Positions 1 through 8,640 of a stretch of 37,433 bases of DNA are shown one piece after another (position 1 is the stretch's first letter; each line of letters begins with the position of its first letter). The stretch spans positions 1 to 37,433 of the forward strand of contig JALWIX010000096.1 in NCBI GenBank assembly GCA_027082175.1, written 5' to 3'. The notes under the pieces were generated by a model. The model saw nothing but the letters and a program-made list of their open reading frames with translations. It searched no databases and was not told the DNA's origin. The position numbers were made by a program, and so were the translations under genes. Source of the stretch: Campylobacterales bacterium (GTDB lineage: Bacteria > Campylobacterota > Campylobacteria > Campylobacterales > Nitratiruptoraceae).

Positions 1-371
1 ACAGATGTAAAATCATCCAAGTCATCATAAGGAGGCTCGCCGATGTCGGCTCCCAATGCCGAAGCTTCCGCCTTGTGCTCACAATTCCTAGAACCTAAAA
101 AACCTCCTACTCTGTATCCGTTATCGTTACATTCATAAGCCGCATTGCCGTTATTAACAAGCAAAATATCGTCATATTCGCTATTTTTTTCATCCCAAGC
201 GGTAGCTTTGATAAGCCCTAACAAAGCTACCGCGCTAAACATAGCCTCTTCTCTTATACTTTGAGTAGAAGCTTTGGTGCTAAGCTGTAAAATTTTCGGC
301 AAAACCGTAAACGCAATAGCGATTATCGCCATAGAAAATACAAGCTCTATCAAGGTAAACGATCTTCTCAT
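1..371 (-). CDS. Prepilin-like protein with type IV pilin N-terminus (3' end outside window)
   Basis: The gene starts with ATG at 371 and is still open at position 1, so only about 123 residues are visible. The N-terminus is a class III prepilin signal: a short basic leader (MRRS), then FTLIEL with the conserved Glu at +5, then a hydrophobic helix of about 20 residues. A prepilin peptidase would cut before the Phe and methylate it. The globular part has several Cys (YECND, SRNCEH), as in pseudopilins. Its ATG overlaps the stop of the upstream secreted-protein gene (ATGA), so the two are translationally coupled, which suggests one pilus-like or secretion apparatus. Family level is clear; whether this is a type II pseudopilin or an MSHA-type minor pilin cannot be told from the fragment. 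Confidence 0.85.
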   Translation of the reverse strand, partial: MRRSFTLIELVFSMAIIAIAFTVLPKILQLSTKASTQSIREEAMFSAVALLGLIKATAWDEKNSEYDDILLVNNGNAAYECNDNGYRVGGFLGSRNCEHKAEASALGADIGEPPYDDLDDFTS

Positions 372-3046
372 CTAAAAAGCCTTATACCTCTTTTGTTATC
401 GCTTATATTGATATCTTCTATATCAACACCTTTAAAAGCGCCTCCGCTCTCTACCGCATTCCCCTGATTTTTTACTTTATACTCGTACTTTATGCATGGA
501 TGAGAGAGACAACTGCTTCCTACGCTATAGTTGTAATCTTCTCCAAACCCTTTTGGCAAATACCAAAGCCAAGGAGAGATATTAAGATGTATATAAAAAA
601 CGCCCTCTAGCGCGTTACTATTTGAAATGTTTATATTAAAAGTTCCGTTATTGTCCAAGGAAGAGGATGCATTGATATTTACATCTGTATTTAAGATAGT
701 ATTGTCCGTTACGTTAGTCTCAACTATATTTCCGTAAGAGATATTTGAATGGTAGCTATTTTGATACCAGTTTACCAAAGTTTCGTTAAAATCTTTTACA
801 AACTCATTTTTTACACTGCTAAAAACTAAAATTTTTGCGGTTGTGTTGTCATCTGTTTTATATGTTGATATATCTTTTGTCCAGACTCTAGCAAAATAAA
901 AAGTGGCATTGTTGTCATCTTTCGCCTTAACGCCATTTAATATCTTTGCTACGTTTGTTGTGACATTAACTTCTTTCAACTTGACAAATATCGGATCTAT
1001 CGGGCTATCAAAACTTCTATTTACGTCAAATGCGTATCTGTTTTTAGCTTTACCGTTTCTAAAAAGAGCCGCATCAAACCTCAAAGTTTTGTTGATATCC
1101 TCCAAAGAGCTGTTATCGTCGTTCGTTGTGCCTAGATATACGGCCGTTATGCCGATATTGCCGCTGCTGTTTACATCGTAAAAAAACTTTATCTCCACAT
1201 CTTCTCCATAACAGCTACTATTAAAATCGTTAAGCAAAATGCCCTTTTTTGAAAAAATACCCACCTGTGCTTCTAAAGTTACGTTCATATCTTTTAAATC
1301 GGAATTTTTAATCATATAGAGCCAATTTTTACCGGTAGATACGGTAAAGTTTAGATCGGTGATATTGGCTTCGTAGGGTTTTACGTTGATAGTCGTAGTA
1401 TTTGACGCTATTAATCTTTCGCTATCGTTTGTATCGTCAAAGTCGATTCTAGCAAACTCGCTACCGTTTATCTCTTTTATGGTAACGTTAATATCGCCAA
1501 TCTCATCATAGTTTGCCGATATATTTTTCGCCTCTCCGTTACTAAAACTAAAAGAAGCAAGCGTTAACGATCCGTTTTCGCATCCAACTTTTGTCTCGTT
1601 TGCCTCTAGCCTAAACGAACCGTTTAAGGTTTCGTTGTAGTCGGTTGCGTTTGTATCCGAGCCAAAAACTTTAGCGGCAAATGAGAGATTAAAATCTTCC
1701 CCGGCATACACCTGGTTTGATGGCGGATATATAACAAATCTATCGGGCCTTACGGCAAAATTATCGGTTGATAAAGTTCTGTTGTCTTCAACGCTCAAAG
1801 GACAGCTATCGTCAACGTCTCTTTTCCACGCTATCAAAACTCTAGCTTTTTTCAAAGCGTTTGATAGGAGTATACCGCTATAGGTAGATAAGTTCTGATC
1901 GCTAAAGAGCAGTTTTTGCCAAGGAGTGTAACTTCTGTTTAAATCATCAACAATCTGTACGCAAACCGTTCCGTTAAACTCTTGATAGTCTGTTTCCGTC
2001 TCATCCAAAGAAGCGATTGTTAGACTAAACTCTTTAGAGACTATTTTAGTGGAGATATTTCGATCGTTTATATCTCTAAATGTATCCCAAGCGTCAAACT
2101 TAAAGTTAACGTTGTTGCCGTTATCCGACAAACATCTTGGGATGATGATCAATTCGTCCCAAGAGATATCGTCGTAACTATTGCTGTTTGTAAATATGCC
2201 CGAGACAATCTCTACTTTGCCGTTACTTATAGGAGAGAGATTTCCGTAATATGTCAAGTTTAAATCGTAAACGCCGTCGTCACTCGCATTTAAATCAAAA
2301 CTCTTTATCAAAGAGTTATCTATATAAAAGTTTAGTTTGTTTATGCCGTTTTCGTGAATATCTCTAATCCTAGATATAAAAAAAGTTATCTGATCCGCGC
2401 TGCAAGAGGTGTTAAAATCGTAAGATACCGAAGTGTCTTCAAAATCGTCGGGATAATAAAAAGGTTTATCGTTATCGTTTGTCAAATCATCATAGTTGTC
2501 GTTATCGACAAAACAATTTCTACCTTTACAATAATAATCTGGAGAATCGCCGATATGCCTTCTTTGTATGAAATTTATAGCAAAACTTCCCCGATCGCTA
2601 ACAAGTTTTATAGCGCTAAAATGAAAATCGTCAATATCGTTAACGTAACTTGAACAAATCTCCTCCACTCCACCATCATAACAACTACCCCTAACCGCAA
2701 CGGTATGCATTCCTGCGGTTAAATATAGATCAACATCCACAAAAGTCTCTCCATCGTTACCGGTAGCTACCAAATTTCCGTCTATATATACTCTAAGATT
2801 GCTGTCAGCCTCAAAACCGTACGGATCTACCAACTCAATTTTAGTTATGTTTACCTCTTCGGTTAGATAAAAACGGCTTGGATTGTTTAGATAGTAGTCG
2901 TAAGTACTCTCATCATACCTAGTTAACGGATCTTTTGGCGTATAGTTGGTATCTTCGTTGTCTCCTGGATGCAAATACCCATCTAAAACTATATCCGCTC
3001 TTAAAAAAAGCGTAAAAAAAAGCGCAAAAAGGAGTATAAATCTCAT
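368..3046 (-). CDS. Large secreted MshQ-like protein saturated with N-glycosylation sequons
   Basis: An 892-residue protein with a Sec signal peptide (MRFILLFALFFTLFLRA). The body is rich in Asp and Asn and probably built of beta-sandwich modules. A stretch beginning near residue 410 (NFAVRPDRFVIYP) resembles the MshQ/DUF6701 region of MSHA pilus operons, where a large protein sits beside minor prepilins; here a prepilin gene overlaps its stop codon. It starts at ATG 3046, overlapping the rsmE stop. By eye about 33 of about 42 N-X-S/T sites carry Asp or Glu at -2, the PglB-type bacterial sequon, spread from residue about 30 to the C-terminus. Scattered Cys pairs suggest disulfides. Likely role: surface or pilus-tip protein (inference). 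I recognise no catalytic motif. Confidence 0.75.
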   Translation of the reverse strand: MRFILLFALFFTLFLRADIVLDGYLHPGDNEDTNYTPKDPLTRYDESTYDYYLNNPSRFYLTEEVNITKIELVDPYGFEADSNLRVYIDGNLVATGNDGETFVDVDLYLTAGMHTVAVRGSCYDGGVEEICSSYVNDIDDFHFSAIKLVSDRGSFAINFIQRRHIGDSPDYYCKGRNCFVDNDNYDDLTNDNDKPFYYPDDFEDTSVSYDFNTSCSADQITFFISRIRDIHENGINKLNFYIDNSLIKSFDLNASDDGVYDLNLTYYGNLSPISNGKVEIVSGIFTNSNSYDDISWDELIIIPRCLSDNGNNVNFKFDAWDTFRDINDRNISTKIVSKEFSLTIASLDETETDYQEFNGTVCVQIVDDLNRSYTPWQKLLFSDQNLSTYSGILLSNALKKARVLIAWKRDVDDSCPLSVEDNRTLSTDNFAVRPDRFVIYPPSNQVYAGEDFNLSFAAKVFGSDTNATDYNETLNGSFRLEANETKVGCENGSLTLASFSFSNGEAKNISANYDEIGDINVTIKEINGSEFARIDFDDTNDSERLIASNTTTINVKPYEANITDLNFTVSTGKNWLYMIKNSDLKDMNVTLEAQVGIFSKKGILLNDFNSSCYGEDVEIKFFYDVNSSGNIGITAVYLGTTNDDNSSLEDINKTLRFDAALFRNGKAKNRYAFDVNRSFDSPIDPIFVKLKEVNVTTNVAKILNGVKAKDDNNATFYFARVWTKDISTYKTDDNTTAKILVFSSVKNEFVKDFNETLVNWYQNSYHSNISYGNIVETNVTDNTILNTDVNINASSSLDNNGTFNINISNSNALEGVFYIHLNISPWLWYLPKGFGEDYNYSVGSSCLSHPCIKYEYKVKNQGNAVESGGAFKGVDIEDINISDNKRGIRLFR

Positions 3047-3711
3047 AATAAAACCTTCATAGAGACTGCCAAAGCCGCAGTTTCGCTTCTTAAAATCGTT
3101 TCTGTATCCAATCCTAAAACTTTTAAATCCCTAAACAGTTCTCTCTCTTTTTCGCTAAAACCGCCTTCTGGACCTACAACAAAATTTTTTATATTATCGG
3201 TATTTTTAACTTTATTTTCACTAAAATCCAAAACTGCTATGTTATTAGTTTCTTTTATAACATTAGAAAGTTTTTCGGCGAAAGAGATCTCCATCAAAGA
3301 GCTTCTTCCACACTGCTGGCAAGAGTTGATCAAAATCTTTTGAAGTTTTTCTAGTTTAATTTTAAAATTTCTCTGGCTTCTGTCGCAATATACAAAAGTT
3401 ATCTTGCCTACTCCTATCTCGTTTAGCATCGCTAAAGTCTTCTCCACACTTTTTGGATCAACAACGCACCAGATAAGATGAAAAAATTTTTTAGGCACAA
3501 TCTCTTTTTTCTCTATATGAACAAGCGTTAATAAAGCTCTTTTACGGCTTACTTCGGTTATATCATAAAAGTATAAAAAGCCGTCTTTTAGATTTCTAAA
3601 CGCTACTCTCTCATTTTTTTTATGACGCCTAACTTTAAATAGATAGTTATATACTTCACCCTCTATCTCTAAAATCTTTTCGCCGCTTTTAGGATGGTAA
3701 ACAAACTGCAT
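3043..3711 (-). CDS. rsmE: 16S rRNA (uracil-1498-N3)-methyltransferase RsmE
   Basis: A 222-residue SPOUT-class methyltransferase that uses S-adenosylmethionine to methylate U1498 of 16S rRNA in the small subunit. An N-terminal PUA-like part (YNYLFKVRRHKKNERVAF) precedes the knotted C-terminal domain with the family signatures FVVGPEGGFSEKE and ILRSETAALAVS. Length is slightly below the usual 225-245. ATG 3711 overlaps the stop of the upstream membrane-protein gene by one base, and its own stop overlaps the next ATG by four, so three genes are coupled. The link with the secreted protein downstream is probably only positional. Confidence 0.93.
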   Translation of the reverse strand: MQFVYHPKSGEKILEIEGEVYNYLFKVRRHKKNERVAFRNLKDGFLYFYDITEVSRKRALLTLVHIEKKEIVPKKFFHLIWCVVDPKSVEKTLAMLNEIGVGKITFVYCDRSQRNFKIKLEKLQKILINSCQQCGRSSLMEISFAEKLSNVIKETNNIAVLDFSENKVKNTDNIKNFVVGPEGGFSEKERELFRDLKVLGLDTETILRSETAALAVSMKVLL

Positions 3712-4124
3712 CAGTTTAAGATCCTCGCCAATATATAGAGCACAACTCCGGCTACCGCTTCGCTTAGATAGACCTTTGAGGCATACTTTTTAAACTTCTC
3801 TTGCAACTCTTTTTCCGTCGATTTTATAGGCCTGATTTTTTTATAAAGAATTATTTGATGAACAAAGATGCCTATCGCCAAAAATATCATCAAAAATATC
3901 TCTAGATTCCATAAGGTAAACCGAGTAACCGCCATTACTATAATACCGGTAAAAGCTGTCATACCGAAAATGATATTTTGTACCAAAAGCAGATTTCTGA
4001 ATTTTTTAGAAAATTTTATAAAACTTTCCTCATTTTTGATAAGAAAATAAGCTAATTGTGATAAAATCAAAAAAACGGCAACCGCCATATGGATATAAAT
4101 AGACATTTTAACCAACTGTTCCAA
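3711..4124 (-). CDS. Small four-helix integral membrane protein, function unknown
   Basis: A 137-residue protein with four hydrophobic segments (about residues 8-28, 48-70, 75-93 and 117-135) separated by basic loops. His residues in the first and third segments (YIHMAVAVF, IFVHQIIL) are reminiscent of small heme- or copper-associated membrane proteins such as CopD/DUF420-like families, but I cannot assign it. The start is TTG at 4124, five bases after a strong AAGGAG; an in-frame ATG seven codons later (MSIYIHM) is possible but has no good ribosome site. It is the first gene of a coupled run with rsmE and the secreted protein. Confidence 0.7.
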   Translation of the reverse strand: MEQLVKMSIYIHMAVAVFLILSQLAYFLIKNEESFIKFSKKFRNLLLVQNIIFGMTAFTGIIVMAVTRFTLWNLEIFLMIFLAIGIFVHQIILYKKIRPIKSTEKELQEKFKKYASKVYLSEAVAGVVLYILARILN

Positions 4125-4140
4125 GAAAACTCCTTTTTTT

Positions 4141-4254
4141 AGGATGAAAGCGGAAGGAGAAGGTTGAAGGGAGAAAAAGGATAAATTGTTCTTCTTCTCT
4201 TTACTCTTCTACCTTCACACTATCTTCTTCCTTCACCCTTCCTACTTCATCCTT
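4141..4254. repeat. Degenerate purine-word inverted repeat in a divergent spacer
   Basis: The spacer between the membrane-protein gene and moeA contains a purine-rich left arm (4141-4180, opening AGGATGAAAGCGGAAGG) and a pyrimidine-rich right arm (4201-4254, ending CTACTTCATCCTT). The reverse complement of the right arm opens AGGATGAAGTAGGAAGG. The outer eight bases pair exactly and inner words (GGAAGG, GAAGG, AGAAG) pair imperfectly, so a long bulged hairpin could form. The arms look like degenerate tandem copies of GAAGGA-type words. It lies where both divergent promoters should be, but no gene overlaps it. Confidence 0.6.
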
Positions 4255-4284
4255 GTTTTATAAAATTATATCAAAAGGACGTTG

Positions 4285-5502
4285 ATGAAAGTCACTATAG
4301 AAAAAGGCTTAAAAATTATTGAAGATGTAGTTGAAAAAAAAGGACTCGAAATAGTTCCTATAGAGGAAGCGACGCAAAGAATATCGGCGCAAAATTTAAA
4401 GGCAATTTTTAATCTTCCAAGATTTGACAACTCCGCAATGGACGGATTTGCCGTCAAGCTATCAGACGCCGGTAAAAAAGTAAAAGTTATAGAAACAGTA
4501 TTGGCCGGTGAAGACAAAGAGATAATCTTAAAAGAAAATAGCGCCGTAAAGATAATGACCGGAGCCAAAATACCAAGAGGTTCTGAAGCCGTAGTGCCGA
4601 TAGAAGATGCTACAATTGAAGAAGATTACGTAACATTGCCAAAAGAGATCAAAAAATACGCCAATATCAGAAAAGCCGGAGAAGATATCCGCAGTAAAGA
4701 CGAAATATTAAAAATCGGCGAGAAGATAGACGCTTATAAGATAGGTATGCTTGCATCCCAGGGGTATTCATATGTAAAAGTATATAAAAAAGTAAAAGTC
4801 GGCGTTTTCGCTACAGGAAAAGAGCTTAAGATGCATTATGAAAATATAGAGCCCCACCAGATATATAACTCAAATACTCCCGTTTTTTACTCAAGAGCCA
4901 AAGAACTAGGCTGCGAAGTAAGCTTTTTAGGCTCAAGCGATGACGATAAAGAGTCTATAAAGAAGCTTATCAAAAAATCCCAAGATTTCGATCTTCTAAT
5001 AACAAGCGGCGGTGTAAGCGTAGGAGAGGCCGATTTTACCAAAGAGGCTTTTTTGGAGCTTGGAGCTAAAATATATTTTGACAAAGTTGAGATAAAGCCG
5101 GGAAAACCGACAACTTTTGGAGCTTTAAACAGAACCTTCATACTAAATCTTCCGGGTAATCCGTTAGCAGCCGCATTAAATTTTGAAATATTCGGAAAAT
5201 TTATTATAAATAAATTAAGCGGCAGAAATGATATTTATCTAAATTATATAAATGCTTTTTTAAAAGAGAAAATAGTAAATAAACCTGGAAAAGATATAGT
5301 AATACCCGGTTTTTTTGACGGGTACTATTTTACTCCCTCCAATAAGAGAGGACCTGGTATGGTATCGCCTCTTGTTTTCTCTAACGGCTTTATTATCACA
5401 AAGAAAGATAATCCTATATTAAACAAAAATACGCCCGTAAAATTTATACCAATAAGTTTCGATTTTTTTTCTGAACAAAAAAAGGATTTTTACTCTAATT
5501 AA
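4285..5502 (+). CDS. moeA: Molybdopterin molybdotransferase MoeA
   Basis: A protein of about 405 residues that inserts molybdate into adenylylated molybdopterin, the last common step of molybdenum cofactor synthesis in the cytoplasm. Family signatures are visible in order: the substrate-binding DNSAMDGFAV near residue 50, the KIMTGAKIPRGSEAVVPIED block, the MoaB/Mog-like domain (GVFATGKEL, then DLLITSGGVSVGE), and PGKPTTFG followed by LPGNPLAA. Length is normal. I chose ATG 4285, five bases after AAAGGA; the in-frame TTG three bases earlier is too close to that site. It is transcribed alone, divergent from the membrane-protein operon. moaA elsewhere in the window serves the same pathway. Confidence 0.95.
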   Translation: MKVTIEKGLKIIEDVVEKKGLEIVPIEEATQRISAQNLKAIFNLPRFDNSAMDGFAVKLSDAGKKVKVIETVLAGEDKEIILKENSAVKIMTGAKIPRGSEAVVPIEDATIEEDYVTLPKEIKKYANIRKAGEDIRSKDEILKIGEKIDAYKIGMLASQGYSYVKVYKKVKVGVFATGKELKMHYENIEPHQIYNSNTPVFYSRAKELGCEVSFLGSSDDDKESIKKLIKKSQDFDLLITSGGVSVGEADFTKEAFLELGAKIYFDKVEIKPGKPTTFGALNRTFILNLPGNPLAAALNFEIFGKFIINKLSGRNDIYLNYINAFLKEKIVNKPGKDIVIPGFFDGYYFTPSNKRGPGMVSPLVFSNGFIITKKDNPILNKNTPVKFIPISFDFFSEQKKDFYSN

Positions 5503-5819
5503 GACTTCTAAAAAATTAATAGAACGCGCGAAAAATTACTAAATTTGAGTGGGGCTAGATGTAATTTTTCCTTTTAGAAACATTTAAAAAATTTATTAAA
5601 GTGGGGGTGAAAAATGTTCAATTTCCCTTCACCCACACCGACACTCACACCATTAAAAAAGAGACGATTTTTCAAAATATCAATAAATTATGAGTAAATT
5701 TTATACAATATATTCGTTTAAGTTATTATATAATTCCAAAAAAATTTTTTTGCCGATTTTATATTTTAATAAAGATTTTTTATCTAAAATTGTAGAAATA
5801 TAGAATATTTGGAGTTTTT
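5503..5819. other. Gene-free spacer upstream of the hydrogenase operon
   Basis: A 317-base AT-rich stretch with no credible reading frame. It holds an eroded word-repeat element (5601-5654: a G/T-rich arm facing CACCCACACCGACACTCACACC-like words, with GGGTGAA at 5605-5611 pairing TTCACCC at 5628-5634), a TATAAT at 5729-5734, and an AT-rich leader of about 80 bases before the hydrogenase start. I see no convincing terminator after moeA and no obvious operator palindrome. Confidence 0.6.
5729..5734 (+). promoter_or_regulatory. Putative -10 box for the hydrogenase operon
   Basis: TATAAT preceded by TTTAAGTTAT, in keeping with the periodic T-rich stretch seen upstream of campylobacterial sigma-70 promoters, which usually lack a -35 box. 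It would give an untranslated leader of about 80 bases before 5820. A second candidate (TATACAAT, 5703-5710) lies just upstream. Confidence 0.4.
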
Positions 5820-6749
5820 ATGAATCTCTACTGGTTACAAAGCGGAGGATGCAGCGGCGACACTATGTCTATGCTAAATTATGAAGGAAATATATTTAAA
5901 CTTTTTGAAAATTTAAATATCAATATATTGTGGCATCCATCGCTATCCGCAATAGATTCAAATACGCATGATAAACTACTACAAGATATTTTAGATGAGA
6001 AAATAGCTTTAGATATTTTATGCATAGAGGGAAACGTAGTATTAGGACCCAACAATACGGGTTTGTTCGACACTTTTAGAGGCAAACCTAAAAAAGAGCT
6101 TATAAAAAAACTCTCCTATAAAGCTTCTTACGTAATAGCTGTAGGCACTTGCGCTTCTTTCGGCGGAATAGGCTCATATGACGAAATGCAAGGCGTTGGT
6201 CTACAGTTTCATCATACTAAAGAAGGCGGGTTTTTAGGTAAAGAGTTTAGAACAAAAGAGGGAAACAAAGTTATAAATCTCCCCGGTTGCCCAATACACC
6301 CAAAAGCGCTAGAAAATATTTTATATAAAATCACCTCTAAATCCCCCATCCAATTTACAAAAAGAAACACCGACAAAGAGTACTACAATTTTACCGTTCA
6401 TCAAGGTTGCACAAGAAACGAATATCACGAATACAAAGTTGAAGAGAAAGATTTTGGAGAGAGAGGGTGCATGTTTTTCCATATGGGATGTAAAGGCCCC
6501 ACTACGCTAGCCCCTTGCAATAAATATCTATGGAACGAAGTAAATTCAAAAACGAGAGCCGGCGTGCCTTGTTTTGGATGCACAAGATCGGATTTTCCTC
6601 AACCTTATCCATTTTTTCAAACTAGAAATATTATAGGAACTCCTCTTGAATTGCCCAAAGGAGTGGATAGAGCTCACTATTTAGCATATAAAGATATGGC
6701 TTGGGCCGCTGCGCCGCAAAGACTTATAAAAAGGACTCAAAGAGTATGA
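5820..6749 (+). CDS. Cytosolic group 2-like [NiFe] hydrogenase small subunit, Asp in proximal-cluster motif
   Basis: A 309-residue iron-sulfur subunit that relays electrons from the Ni-Fe site. The N-terminus begins directly with the fold (MNLYWLQSGGCSGDTMSML) and has no Tat signal, so it stays in the cytoplasm like HupU/group 2 enzymes. Ligand positions visible: proximal cluster C11, C111 (GTCASFGG) and C157 (PGCPIHP) with D14 where Cys is usual; distal H194, C197, C217, C224; medial C233, C251, C254. There is no C-terminal membrane anchor. ATG 5820 follows GGAG, and the gene's TGA overlaps the large-subunit ATG. Asp at this place is known from group 1h and some group 2 enzymes, so the exact subgroup needs phylogeny. 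Confidence 0.9.
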   Translation: MNLYWLQSGGCSGDTMSMLNYEGNIFKLFENLNINILWHPSLSAIDSNTHDKLLQDILDEKIALDILCIEGNVVLGPNNTGLFDTFRGKPKKELIKKLSYKASYVIAVGTCASFGGIGSYDEMQGVGLQFHHTKEGGFLGKEFRTKEGNKVINLPGCPIHPKALENILYKITSKSPIQFTKRNTDKEYYNFTVHQGCTRNEYHEYKVEEKDFGERGCMFFHMGCKGPTTLAPCNKYLWNEVNSKTRAGVPCFGCTRSDFPQPYPFFQTRNIIGTPLELPKGVDRAHYLAYKDMAWAAAPQRLIKRTQRV

Positions 6750-8239
6750 AAATAGAGTTAGATATTCCACTTAATAGAGTGGAAGGCGATTTAGATATAA
6801 AAGTAACCATACATAACAACAAAATTATTGAAGCTAAAAGTATAGGAACTCTTTATAGAGGCTTTGAAAATATTTTAAAAGGGAGGGCTCCTTTAGACTC
6901 GTTAGTTCTTACTCCAAGAATATGCGGAATATGCTCTTTATCACATCTTTTAGCCGCTGCAAAAGCTTTGGACAACGCATATAAAATCACTCCCCCGCCA
7001 CAAGCGGTAAGAATAAGAAACATATCTATTTTAGCCGAATCGCTGCAAAGCGATCTAAGGCAGCACTATTTGATGTTTATGCCGGATTTTACAAACGAAA
7101 TATATAACGATTTTTCTTTTTTTTCGCAAGCAAACAGTTTATATAAACCGTTTCAGGGCTATTTTCCTAGAAAAATACTAGAGATCACAAAAGAGATACT
7201 AAAAATCATCGCCATACTTGGAGGGCAGTGGCCTCACACTTCGCATATTGTTCCAGGAGGTATAGCTTCAAAGATTTATACTCCCGAACTTTTGGAGATA
7301 CTTAACTTAGCAATTAAAACAAAAGAGTTTTTGGAAAATGAGATATATTGTCAAAGTTTAGAGGAGCTAGAAAAGATTGACTCATATAATTCGTTAGAAA
7401 AAAATATTTCCAGATATCCCTCTTCTCAACAGGCTATTTTTACCAATATTGCCAAAAAGACAAATCTTTTCAATATAGGAAAAACTGGATACGGATATAT
7501 TAGCTATGGAGTAGTTGATAACCCTCTCAATCCAAATACTAGCTTTATACCCGCCGGTTATAGCGACGGAAAAAACATATATCAGTTTAATCAGGAAAAA
7601 ATTAGCGAAGACTCGACTTACGCTAGATTTAAAAGCGACGCCTCTTTACATCCGTTCGATGGAAAAACAGAAGTCGACATAGAGAAAAAAGATGCTTATA
7701 CGTGGGTAAAAGCCGTTAGATACGACTCAAAAGTTGCGCAAACAGGACCTTTAGCGGAGTTTTTAATGTCAAAAGACCCTCTATTTTTCGATCTTGTCGA
7801 AAAATTTGGTGACAGCGTATACGTAAGGCAGTTAGCTAGAGTTTTTAGACCGGCAAAATTTATAAAATATATCATAGATTTAACGCAAGAAGCGTTAAGA
7901 AATATTCAAGAAGAAGTCTATATAAAACCTCATCCAAATAAGAACGCTATAGGTTACGGATTAACCGCGGCAGCACGAGGAGCGCTTGGACACTGGATAA
8001 AGATAAAAGATGATAAAATAGACTCTTATCAGATCATTTCCCCTACTACTTGGAACGGCTCTCCAAAAGATATAAACGGAAACTATGGTCCTTGGGAAAA
8101 AGCGCTTTTAGGATTAGAGATAAAAGTTCAAGACAATCCCGTAGAGATTGGACACGTTATACGAAGTTTTGATCCTTGCCTTGTTTGTACTGTACACTCG
8201 ATTGAAAATAAAAAACTAACTTACAAAATAGGTTTTTGA
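6746..8239 (+). CDS. [NiFe] hydrogenase large (catalytic) subunit
   Basis: A 497-residue subunit carrying the Ni-Fe(CN)2CO site that splits or forms H2. Both metal-binding motifs are intact: RICGICSLSH (C60, C63, H67) and DPCLVCTVH (C478, C481, H484). After H484 there are 13 more residues (SIENKKLTYKIGF), the kind of C-terminal extension removed by a specific endoprotease; regulatory HupV subunits normally lack it. The start is ATG 6746 in the ATGA overlap with the small subunit. An in-frame upstream start at 6701 lies inside the small-subunit gene and is unlikely. With its neighbours it forms a cytosolic uptake or sensory enzyme; the electron acceptor is not encoded here. Confidence 0.95.
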   Translation: MKIELDIPLNRVEGDLDIKVTIHNNKIIEAKSIGTLYRGFENILKGRAPLDSLVLTPRICGICSLSHLLAAAKALDNAYKITPPPQAVRIRNISILAESLQSDLRQHYLMFMPDFTNEIYNDFSFFSQANSLYKPFQGYFPRKILEITKEILKIIAILGGQWPHTSHIVPGGIASKIYTPELLEILNLAIKTKEFLENEIYCQSLEELEKIDSYNSLEKNISRYPSSQQAIFTNIAKKTNLFNIGKTGYGYISYGVVDNPLNPNTSFIPAGYSDGKNIYQFNQEKISEDSTYARFKSDASLHPFDGKTEVDIEKKDAYTWVKAVRYDSKVAQTGPLAEFLMSKDPLFFDLVEKFGDSVYVRQLARVFRPAKFIKYIIDLTQEALRNIQEEVYIKPHPNKNAIGYGLTAAARGALGHWIKIKDDKIDSYQIISPTTWNGSPKDINGNYGPWEKALLGLEIKVQDNPVEIGHVIRSFDPCLVCTVHSIENKKLTYKIGF

Positions 8240-8640
8240 TGATGAAAAAAATTATCTGTATAGGAAACAGATTTATATATCCGGACAATTTCGGCATCAA
8301 AATCTATGAAAAATTAAAACAAAATGCCCCTAAAGATATAGATGTTATTGAAGGCGGTTTAGGCGGATTAAACTTGGCTTTGCATTTTGAGACCGACGAA
8401 CCTGTTTTGGTAGTGGATCATGGTGTGGGATTTGAAAAAAGATTATTTTTTCTGCAAGAACTCTCAACAGATTTTATAAAAGAGTATAACCACAAAAACG
8501 CTTTTTATTATCTTTTAAAAACTCTTCAGAGCGATAAGAAGAAAAATATTTGGATCTATTTGTCAAATAATCCCAAATGGGAAGAAAAAATGTTGGATAG
8601 ATATTGCTACGAGATATTAGAGGGTATTAAAAGAGTATGA
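8239..8640 (+). CDS. Hydrogenase maturation endopeptidase (HycI/HupD family M52)
   Basis: A protein of about 133 residues that should remove the 13-residue tail of the large subunit after nickel insertion. It opens with the family pattern KKIICIGNRFIYPDNFG (usual GNxLxxDDGxG), where Asp is a nickel-sensing ligand. The block PVLVVDHGVGF matches the second conserved region (usual VDAxxxG). It is a little shorter and more divergent than E. coli HyaD/HycI. The start overlaps the large-subunit stop (TGATGATG); ATG 8239 and ATG 8242 are equally possible. Its presence argues that the hydrogenase is processed and catalytic. Confidence 0.82.
   Translation: MMKKIICIGNRFIYPDNFGIKIYEKLKQNAPKDIDVIEGGLGGLNLALHFETDEPVLVVDHGVGFEKRLFFLQELSTDFIKEYNHKNAFYYLLKTLQSDKKKNIWIYLSNNPKWEEKMLDRYCYEILEGIKRV

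Noticed and set aside
6746-8239. HupV-type regulatory hydrogenase
   Set aside because: Not adopted as a firm call: the large subunit has a 13-residue tail after DPCLVCTVH and a protease gene follows, unlike HupV; no HoxJ-like kinase is adjacent.
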